Shown here: one piece after another, positions 5,483 through 11,416 of the stretch
Layout of the letters: every line of letters begins with the position of its first letter
Position numbering within the stretch: the first letter of the stretch is position 1
DNA from: Alphaproteobacteria bacterium UBA1254
GTDB taxonomy: Bacteria; Pseudomonadota; Alphaproteobacteria; RF32; CAG-239
Length of the DNA: 11,416 nt
Direction of reading: 5' to 3'
Assembly (NCBI GenBank): GCA_002308495.1
Contig: DBVW01000002.1
Coordinates: forward strand, 43,790 to 55,205
Made by a program: the position numbers and the translations under genes
Notes under the pieces: generated by a model
Database searches by the model: none
Seen by the model: the letters and a program-made list of their open reading frames with translations, nothing else
Told to the model about the DNA's origin: nothing

Positions 5483-7888
5483 ATGGCTGATTTTGTTTCC
5501 GAAATTGTTACAAGAGAAAACTTAGATGAGTTTAAAGAATGTCTGATTTCAGGTGGTATATCTTGGGAGGCAGAAAGAAAAATCACTATTGCAGATGATG
5601 TTCCTTTTAAGGATGTCTTACCCTCAAAAACCATGAAAAACGATGAGCAAAATACACTTTCAAGGATTTTAATTAATACTGTTTATCATAATATGGATTC
5701 ACATAGGGATGAAGTTTCTCCCTTTTTAAGACATCACACAGCAGAATATTGTCAAATGTGCCGAATGGAAGAGCTTGCAGACCTCGATCAAAAAGATCCC
5801 GCTTTTGTTGCAAAAATAATTAATATGCTGGGCAATTCAACAAGTGGGTTTTACGGTGATTTGATAGATGTCATTGGTAGGAGATCTCCGGAGAAGAATT
5901 TTGTATTGGCTCAGTATACAGATTTAAGATACGATATCGGTAAAGAAACAAATATCACGGAACTTTCAAGAGAAGATGCAAATGCGTTAAGAATACTTTG
6001 GGGGCAATATGATCGTTATAGAACTTCTTCCTCTTACAGTAGGTCCAATGATGATGTGAACGGGTATGTTTTTATAAAAAACTTGCTTGAAAGAGGCGAT
6101 CTCTTAAATTGCAAACATTTAACAGAAGAACAAAGAAATCTTGCCATTGACAGTTATTACAATGATTATCGTAAAGGGCAAAAGCTGTTAGATAAAATTG
6201 ATGAGTCTAACATTACGCGTCATTTGATTGAAAAAATTGTTGAAAACCCTAGCGGTTATTTAGATCTTTACTGTTCTGAACCATTGAATACGCCTCAATT
6301 TCAAAAAGTCGAGAAGACAACATTTCGCATTTTAGAGCAGATGCCAAAATATGACTCGGCACGTTACGGATACGAGAAAGGTTTAAATGAACGTTTCGAA
6401 GAATTATTAACTTCAACACGTAAATCGACATATGAAAAATTAGATGAAAGAGGTAGAGATCCCTTTGTTTCTGCGATGTATTTAAGAACAGCACAACAAG
6501 ATATTTTGGATGGTCATGCAGACAAACTATCTCCTTATGCTCTGGCTTTTGTTTTAAAATATGATAAACAAGGTGTCTTTGCTCGCAAAATTAAGCCTGA
6601 GATTTTGGCAAAAGCACAAAATGACGCTATCAAACAAGATAAACAATGGATATTCAATAATTTGCACGATGAGCAATTTATTATCAATCGTGAACAACCC
6701 GTAGGTATTCCTGATTTGCGTTCAACCGTACAATCGCCGGCTTTCAAAAAACTGACTTTTAAAGAGCGCGAAGATAAGATTAAAATTTCTGAATTTGCCA
6801 AGAAGGTAAATCTTCTTAAACTTCCTACGCAAGAAGCACAAAGAGCTGTTTCGGCGATGCAAATGGTCTTAAGAGGCGAGGGAGATAAAACACATTCTTC
6901 CGATCAAAAAGCTGCCGAAATTGTTGAGAATATTGAAACGTCTTACCAAAAGACAAAAGAAAGCTACAAACTTCGTATTGAAAATACCGAAAAAGCAGAG
7001 GCTGTCGAGCGTTCATGTGCGCAAAAAGCATCACGTGATAAAAGTTCTTATGAAATCATATCTTCTTTACAAGAAGTTTATGCTCAAATTTTGGGCTCAA
7101 CGAAGAAAAATCCACCTGAAAAGAAGGAAGCTCATTTAGCTCAATCCGAAGTTGAAAAACTTATATCTTCATCATTAGAAGGGAAGTCAGTTCAGTTATC
7201 CGTTCCTGATTTCGGGGGATTGCCACTGTTTGGACGCGCAAATGAAGAAGAGCGTCGTCGTAAAATGAGACAAGATATTGATGCTTTTAATACAGCTTTG
7301 AGAACAATTCAAGGATCGTCTTCTTTAAAAGAAGATTTGAAGGAATATGATACAATGCTCCTTGAGCCGAAAACAAAAGAACAAGCAGCCCAAAAGGCAG
7401 GCTCTTCACAAAAAACGCTTACTGAAGTTTCTTTGAAAATTAAAGCATATAACGAAGAGTTTTTATATAAGGATGATACAAAAGGCATGATTGTTAATAT
7501 TTTGCAATATGCTTCAGAGCCATTAGAGCGCCGTAAATCTGGTTCATTGTCAGATATATATAATTTCATGGAAGCGGCTAATGTTTTTGAAAAACGAGTT
7601 TCTGAAGCACGGCTTGAAAACGAGAGTTATATACAAGCACTCAAAGAAGTTGCAAAAGAAAGAGTGGGCGTATCTGATGAAAAAGTACCTGTTGTTGAGA
7701 GTGGCCATGGAAAAGAGACCCATAATCAGCGTGAGGAACTTAAAAAAGTTTCAGATCGACTTGATAAATTGAGCAAGCGTCAAGCAGAACAAAATAATGA
7801 TCAGATGGCTGTCCAAAAAACAAAACAACAAGTTCGTAATGCTCAACAGAGACTTAAACTTGTAAAAAACAACGGAAACGAATTGTAA
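5483..7888 (+). CDS. Large hypothetical protein, 801 residues, charged and helical with a C-terminal coiled coil
   Basis: I do not recognise a family. The protein has no signal peptide or membrane segment and looks soluble, very charged and largely helical. Residues about 1-450 look like a folded helical region with regular hydrophobic spacing and aromatic-rich patches (YDRYRTSSSYSRS near 176-188). A lone CQMC pair sits at 90-93, too little for a zinc site alone. Residues about 470-560 and 585-660 are Lys/Glu/Gln-rich helix, separated by a Gly/Pro segment (VPDFGGLPLFGR, 574-585). Residues about 745-795 look like a coiled coil (EELKKVSDRLDKLSKRQAEQ, 751-770). GGAGG at 5472-5476 lies six bases before the ATG, the best ribosome site in the window. 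The gene stands alone with its own promoter and terminator. I see no nuclease, kinase or ATPase motif. A structural, scaffold or effector role is possible but unproven. Confidence 0.85.
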   Translation: MADFVSEIVTRENLDEFKECLISGGISWEAERKITIADDVPFKDVLPSKTMKNDEQNTLSRILINTVYHNMDSHRDEVSPFLRHHTAEYCQMCRMEELADLDQKDPAFVAKIINMLGNSTSGFYGDLIDVIGRRSPEKNFVLAQYTDLRYDIGKETNITELSREDANALRILWGQYDRYRTSSSYSRSNDDVNGYVFIKNLLERGDLLNCKHLTEEQRNLAIDSYYNDYRKGQKLLDKIDESNITRHLIEKIVENPSGYLDLYCSEPLNTPQFQKVEKTTFRILEQMPKYDSARYGYEKGLNERFEELLTSTRKSTYEKLDERGRDPFVSAMYLRTAQQDILDGHADKLSPYALAFVLKYDKQGVFARKIKPEILAKAQNDAIKQDKQWIFNNLHDEQFIINREQPVGIPDLRSTVQSPAFKKLTFKEREDKIKISEFAKKVNLLKLPTQEAQRAVSAMQMVLRGEGDKTHSSDQKAAEIVENIETSYQKTKESYKLRIENTEKAEAVERSCAQKASRDKSSYEIISSLQEVYAQILGSTKKNPPEKKEAHLAQSEVEKLISSSLEGKSVQLSVPDFGGLPLFGRANEEERRRKMRQDIDAFNTALRTIQGSSSLKEDLKEYDTMLLEPKTKEQAAQKAGSSQKTLTEVSLKIKAYNEEFLYKDDTKGMIVNILQYASEPLERRKSGSLSDIYNFMEAANVFEKRVSEARLENESYIQALKEVAKERVGVSDEKVPVVESGHGKETHNQREELKKVSDRLDKLSKRQAEQNNDQMAVQKTKQQVRNAQQRLKLVKNNGNEL

Positions 7889-7905
7889 ATCGGCTGATAT
7901 TTAAC

Positions 7906-7950
7906 AGAACATCCTTCGAAGTCATCTTAATGATGGTAGAGGGATGTTCT
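7906..7950 (+). terminator. Terminator of the 801-residue gene, with a nested hairpin
   Basis: AGAACATCCTTC (7906-7917) pairs with GAGGGATGTTCT (7939-7950) in a 12-base-pair stem containing one G-U pair. The large loop contains a second small hairpin, CATC (7923-7926) with GATG (7932-7935). CTTGTTTT follows the stem as a T-rich release tract. It begins 18 bases after the stop codon. The loop is larger than in a classic terminator, so processing or 3'-end protection is an alternative role. Confidence 0.65.
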
Positions 7951-8127
7951 CTTGTTTTAGCTAACACATTTGTCGCATAATGTTTATTATGTATAGTTAT
8001 AAAAATGTAATTTATTGAATTTCAATATATTTTATATTATCCCTATATCGTAAAAAAATCTTTAACCCTTTTTCAAATAATTTATTTTATAAGAAAATAT
8101 ATGTTTTTATTTTAAAGGATGTTTGTT

Positions 8128-8277
8128 ATGGCTCTGTTTTTTGTATTTTTACTTTGGTTCTCAATCATTATCCTAACGCTCTTAACGCTTCACGAAGTTG
8201 CAAAGAAATACATCCGGTGGATTGTTGAGGATTATCTTTCAAAACGTGAAGGCAATGCTAAAAAATCGAAGCGTTAA
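8128..8277 (+). CDS. Small single-pass membrane protein, 49 residues
   Basis: This short frame starts at ATG 8128 with AAAGGA (8114-8119) eight bases upstream, a good ribosome site. Residues about 2-21 are one continuous hydrophobic helix (ALFFVFLLWFSIIILTLLTL). An amphipathic, charged stretch follows (HEVAKKYIRWIVEDYLSKRE), then a Lys/Arg-rich end (KKSKR). The positive tail predicts that the C-terminus stays in the cytoplasm. No family is recognised. Its last 20 bases overlap the end of yejF on the other strand (8258-8277), and no terminator separates the two genes, so antisense interaction of the transcripts is possible. The upstream 7951-8127 region is very AT-rich. It holds an inverted repeat ATTGAATTTCAAT at 8014-8026 but no convincing promoter. 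Confidence rests on the ribosome site and the clean membrane-protein pattern. Confidence 0.6.
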   Translation: MALFFVFLLWFSIIILTLLTLHEVAKKYIRWIVEDYLSKREGNAKKSKR

Positions 8278-9811
8278 TTAAGGCTTTGGTATATTCCTCG
8301 TGCGGATTTTGTAAAATTTCGGCTGCTGTGCCAATCTCGACAATGCTTCCTTCTTTCATCACAACTATTCTGTCCGACATCGCTTTAATCGCGCGCATAT
8401 CGTGCGAAATAAAGATGTATGTCACATTCGTTTTTTGCTGAAAATCTTTCAAAAGTTCAATAATTTGCTTCTGAATTGTGACATCGAGCGCCGACGTCGG
8501 CTCATCCAAAACAACAATTTTCGGTTCTAAAATCATGGCTCGCGCAATCGCGATCCTTTGTCTTTCACCGCCCGAAAACTCATGCGGATATTTATAAAGG
8601 CTTTCTTTTTTTAAGCCGACTTTTTGAAGTATGTTTAAAACTTTTTCTTCCAGCTCATTGTTTTTTAAGTTTTTTTGATGAACTTTTAACCCCTCGCCCA
8701 CAATCTCTAAAATATTCATTCGCGGGTTTAGGCTGTTATACGGATCTTGAAAAATAATCTGAACGTTTTTGCGAAATTCTTTGTCATTAAAAGATTGGTT
8801 AAATTTAATAAGTCCTTGATATTTAATCAAATTTGCAATACATAGCCCGAGCGTCGTTTTGCCCGAACCGCTTTCGCCGACAATACCGAGTGTTTCGTTT
8901 TCAAAAACATCAAAAGAAACATTTTTTAAGGCATGTAAGATGGCTGTTTTTTGCCCCAAAAAGTTCTTTTTTAGGGTATATTCTACGGCCAAATTTTGAA
9001 CGCTCAGTATTTTATTTTCTTTGTGTTTTATTTCTTTTTTCAATAAATTAACAGATAAAATTAATTCTTTTGTATAACTCTTTTTCGGGTTTTCGAAAAT
9101 CTCTTTTGTTGTGCCTTGTTCAACAATTTTTCCCTGGTGCATTACAACAATCTTGTCCGCAATTTTTGAAACAAGCTTTAAATCATGCGAAATGAAAATG
9201 ACAGACATACCAAGCTCTTGTTTGAGCTGTAAAATCAAATCGATAATTTGCTTTTGAATCGTCACGTCAAGCGCCGTTGTCGGCTCATCGGCAATTAGAA
9301 TGTCCGGCTTGTTTGCTATAGCCATAGCAATCATCACGCGTTGTCTTTCACCGCCGGAGAGTTCGTAAGGATAAGCTTTAAAACGTGTTTCATAATTTTT
9401 CAGACCGACTTTTTTTAAGAGCTCAATTGTTTGCCTTTTAGCCTCTTCTTTGCTCACTTTTTGGTGAAGCAATATTGTTTCGGCAATTTGTGCGCCGATT
9501 CGGTGAAGCGGGTTCAAGGAGCTCATCGGCTCTTGAAAGATAAAGCCGATTTTCGAGCCTCTGACTTTCATCAGCGTTTTGTTTGAGGCGTTAAGCAGCT
9601 CTTTGCCGTTTAATTTGATTGAGCTTTTTTCGCCGTAAGCTGCGTTTGGAGAAAGCCCTAACACAGAAAGCGCGGTCACGGATTTTCCTGAGCCGCTTTC
9701 GCCGACAATGCCCAAAATCTCGTTTTTGTTCAAGTTAAAGCTGATTGATTTGACGACCTCAACACCTTTAAAAGAAATGCTTAAATTTTTAACTTCTAAC
9801 AATGAGGTCAT
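8258..9811 (-). CDS. yejF: Peptide ABC transporter, double ATP-binding subunit YejF
   Basis: YejF powers the YejABEF importer, which takes up peptides (microcin C in E. coli) across the inner membrane. The 517 residues hold two complete ATPase cassettes on one chain, as in E. coli YejF (529). The first has Walker A GESGSGKS (37-44), Q-loop FQEP (92-95), signature LSGGERQ (151-157), Walker B ILIADEP (171-177) and switch His 209. The second has GESGSGKT (312-319), FQDP (354-357), FSGGERQ (412-418), IVVLDEP (432-438) and His 470. All catalytic residues are intact, so both sites should hydrolyse ATP. A Lys-rich linker of about 20 residues joins them near 255-270. The start overlaps the yejE stop by four bases (ATGA type), and AGGA lies inside the yejE end, indicating translational coupling. 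OppDF-type fused ATPases are the alternative, but the YejE partner argues for YejF. Confidence 0.93.
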   Translation of the reverse strand: MTSLLEVKNLSISFKGVEVVKSISFNLNKNEILGIVGESGSGKSVTALSVLGLSPNAAYGEKSSIKLNGKELLNASNKTLMKVRGSKIGFIFQEPMSSLNPLHRIGAQIAETILLHQKVSKEEAKRQTIELLKKVGLKNYETRFKAYPYELSGGERQRVMIAMAIANKPDILIADEPTTALDVTIQKQIIDLILQLKQELGMSVIFISHDLKLVSKIADKIVVMHQGKIVEQGTTKEIFENPKKSYTKELILSVNLLKKEIKHKENKILSVQNLAVEYTLKKNFLGQKTAILHALKNVSFDVFENETLGIVGESGSGKTTLGLCIANLIKYQGLIKFNQSFNDKEFRKNVQIIFQDPYNSLNPRMNILEIVGEGLKVHQKNLKNNELEEKVLNILQKVGLKKESLYKYPHEFSGGERQRIAIARAMILEPKIVVLDEPTSALDVTIQKQIIELLKDFQQKTNVTYIFISHDMRAIKAMSDRIVVMKEGSIVEIGTAAEILQNPHEEYTKALINASIF

Positions 9812-10827
9812 TTTTGTTTCCTCGCGTCAAAAGAGTCTCGCACGCCCTCGCCGATAAAAATAAGCATTGTCAGTAAGCCGGCAAGCACCACAAAAATCGT
9901 AATGCCGATCCATGGAGCTTGAAGATTATCTTTTCCCTGGCGGACCAGATCGCCCAATGAGGGATATTCGTTTGAAAGTCCGAGGCCTAAAAAGTCAAGC
10001 GAAGTTAAGGCAACGATTGATTCAGACAAGATAAACGGAATAAATGTTAAAGATGTGACCAAGGCGTTTGGTAAGATATGTTTTAAGATAATGCGAAAAT
10101 TGCTCACACCTAAGGCTTTGGCGGCCTTAACATATTCAAAGTTTCGGGTGCGCAGAAATTCGGCACGCACCATTGACGTTAATGAGGTCCATGAAAAGAG
10201 CATTAAAATGATTAAAATCGTCCAAAAGGTCGGAATAAACAGGCTCGCCACAATAATTAAGATAAAGAGCTGAGGCAAGCTATCCCAAATTTCGATAAAT
10301 CTTTGAAAAACAATATCAATTTTTCCGCCAAAATAGCCTTGAACCGCGCCGATAAAAATGCCGAGCGCAGAAGAAAAAAGCGTTAAGATAAAAGCAAAGA
10401 TAACAGAAAGCCTAATGCCGTATAAAACGCGCGCAACAATATCCCTTCCCTCGTCGTCCGTGCCGAGAAAGTGGGTTTTGTCGGGCGCCGAGGGCGTCGG
10501 CGAGTTAAGATCATAATCGACTGTGTTGTATGAAAACGGGATTGGCGGCATAATCATAAAACCGTTTTTGTTGATATTTGATTTAATTAAAGGATCTTTA
10601 TAATCTGCGGGCGTTTCAAAATCACCGCCCAAGAACTTGTCGGTTAAAGTTTGAACAACCGGAAAATAATAATGCCCTTTATATTTTAAAAGGAGCGGCT
10701 TGTCGTTTGCAATCAATTCGGAAAGCAGAGACAAAATGAAGATAAAGCCGAAAATCAGCAAGGCGTATTTCGCACGCCCGTTTTTTAAGAACACATCTTT
10801 TCTTTGTTTCCAAATCGGTGAAAGCAT
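9808..10827 (-). CDS. yejE: Peptide ABC transporter permease YejE
   Basis: This inner-membrane permease would pair with YejB to form the channel of the Yej peptide importer. The 339 residues match the E. coli YejE length and pattern. TM1 (about 20-37) is followed by SELIANDKPLLLKYKGHYYF (36-55), a segment characteristic of YejE, then a large periplasmic loop. LGTDDEGRDI (121-130) precedes the BPD permease core, with membrane helices near 140-160, 187-218, 258-275 and 307-326. The ATPase-docking EAA loop is EYVKAAKALGVSNFRIILKH (231-250). The ATG at 10827 is the only start that retains TM1. The nearest Shine-Dalgarno-like sequence (GGGAG, overlapping the trpS end) lies 14 bases upstream, further than usual, so initiation may depend on ribosomes finishing trpS ten bases upstream. 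yejB and yejA are not adjacent. The direct upstream neighbour is trpS, which is unusual. Confidence 0.93.
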   Translation of the reverse strand: MLSPIWKQRKDVFLKNGRAKYALLIFGFIFILSLLSELIANDKPLLLKYKGHYYFPVVQTLTDKFLGGDFETPADYKDPLIKSNINKNGFMIMPPIPFSYNTVDYDLNSPTPSAPDKTHFLGTDDEGRDIVARVLYGIRLSVIFAFILTLFSSALGIFIGAVQGYFGGKIDIVFQRFIEIWDSLPQLFILIIVASLFIPTFWTILIILMLFSWTSLTSMVRAEFLRTRNFEYVKAAKALGVSNFRIILKHILPNALVTSLTFIPFILSESIVALTSLDFLGLGLSNEYPSLGDLVRQGKDNLQAPWIGITIFVVLAGLLTMLIFIGEGVRDSFDARKQK

Positions 10828-10837
10828 TCGGCTTTAT

Positions 10838-11416
10838 TTATCTCCCGAAAACGGCGTTTTTGAGGCGTTCGAGAACTTTTGTTGCAATCGGGCGGGCTTT
10901 TGAAGCGCCGAGTTCCAACATTTCGTTTACTTCTTTTTCGTGGGCCATATAGTATTCATATTTTTCTTTGGCATCAACTGTTGCATCTAAAACAGCGTCA
11001 AGGAGCATGTTTTTAATGTGTCCGTAGCCGAGTTTGCCAGCTCGCAAGCCTTCTGCCATTTCGGCGACTTTATCTTCGGGCGCAACGGCTTTATAAATTT
11101 CATAAACCAAAACGCCATCGGGGTCTTTCGGCTCTTCCATCGGGCGCGAGTCGGTCTTGATTGAGAAAACAGCCTTTTTGATTTCGTCTTTGTCGGCAAA
11201 AATCGGGATAACATTGTTGCTCGATTTGCTCATTTTCATTTTGCTTCCGTCAATACCGGGCACAAGAACGGCGTTCTTTGTTAAAGAATATTCAGGCAAT
11301 TTTAAAAGTTGTTTGCCGTAATGAGCGTTCACCATTCCTGCAATATCTCGAGCGATTTCGACATGCTGAACCTGATCTTTTCCGACAGGCACAATATCTG
11401 TGTCATAAGCTAAAAT
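10838..11416 (-). CDS. trpS: Tryptophanyl-tRNA synthetase, C-terminal part (runs off right edge)
   Basis: This class I enzyme charges tRNA-Trp in the cytoplasm. The window holds the last 192 residues, open to the right edge with no start. The first visible residues read ILAYDTDIVPVGKDQVQHVE, matching the TrpS block with AYD, VPVG and DQ.QH. The KMSKS loop (SKMKMSKSSNN) is intact and follows PGIDG. The segment FSIKTDSRPMEEPKDPDG and the long C-terminal helices resemble the longer TrpS form seen in some proteobacteria (for example Pseudomonas) more than the short E. coli type. That subtype call is from memory. A GTG at 11392 lies inside the conserved block and is not the start. The stop is ten bases before yejE, so the two are probably co-transcribed. 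The HIGH motif and N-terminus lie outside the window. Confidence 0.95.
   Translation of the reverse strand: MLAYDTDIVPVGKDQVQHVEIARDIAGMVNAHYGKQLLKLPEYSLTKNAVLVPGIDGSKMKMSKSSNNVIPIFADKDEIKKAVFSIKTDSRPMEEPKDPDGVLVYEIYKAVAPEDKVAEMAEGLRAGKLGYGHIKNMLLDAVLDATVDAKEKYEYYMAHEKEVNEMLELGASKARPIATKVLERLKNAVFGR

Noticed and set aside
6249..7569. Minus-strand frames of 69-88 codons inside the 801-residue gene
   Set aside because: They lie entirely antisense to a long open frame with good initiation signals and show no domain or ribosome site.
7930..7974. Tiny 14-codon frame beginning ATGATGG after the 801-residue gene
   Set aside because: It has no ribosome site and starts inside the terminator hairpin, so it is not credible as a gene.
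11387..11392. GTG as start codon of the right-hand synthetase
   Set aside because: It is internal to the conserved TrpS block; the frame stays open to the window edge with matching family residues before it.

Overview
This is an AT-rich window (roughly 35-40% GC by eye) that reads as chromosome from a Gram-negative bacterium, most likely an alphaproteobacterium and possibly a host-associated or uncultured lineage. Three things suggest this: a lipoprotein encoded just upstream of argS, inner-membrane YejE/YejF transporter subunits, and a 200-residue protein with a strongly conserved-looking N-terminal half that I associate with alphaproteobacteria. The taxonomic call is inference. I see no tRNA, rRNA, CRISPR array, insertion sequence or integrase.

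Layout from left to right. (1) Bases 1-455, minus strand: the N-terminal part of a divergent GalU-type sugar-phosphate nucleotidyltransferase, cut by the window edge, with a good promoter at 488-516. (2) Bases 697-1263, plus strand: an unrecognised 188-residue protein, separated from the next gene by a bidirectional hairpin terminator at 1284-1309. (3) Bases 4726-1313, minus strand: a compact operon of small lipoprotein, argS and a short FtsK-type DNA translocase. The translocase has the alpha and beta motor domains, lacks the N-terminal membrane domain and the C-terminal DNA-reading gamma domain, and carries a basic tail with a short hydrophobic segment instead. (4) Bases 4791-5393, plus strand: a conserved-looking protein of unknown function, divergent from that operon. 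(5) Bases 5483-7888, plus strand: an unrecognised 801-residue soluble, charged protein with its own promoter, ribosome binding site and terminator. (6) Bases 8128-8277, plus strand: a 49-residue single-pass membrane protein whose end overlaps the end of yejF. (7) Bases 11416-8258, minus strand: trpS (cut by the right edge), yejE and yejF, tightly packed. YejE and YejF are the second permease and double ATPase of the Yej peptide importer; the partner genes yejA and yejB are not adjacent here.

The housekeeping genes (argS, trpS, yejEF) are confidently identified. The most unusual parts are the 801-residue orphan with its complete transcription unit and the stripped-down FtsK with a C-terminal rather than N-terminal hydrophobic segment. 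I found no multi-gene defence or mobile system, and the sequence does not clearly show an undescribed system beyond these individual unknown genes.
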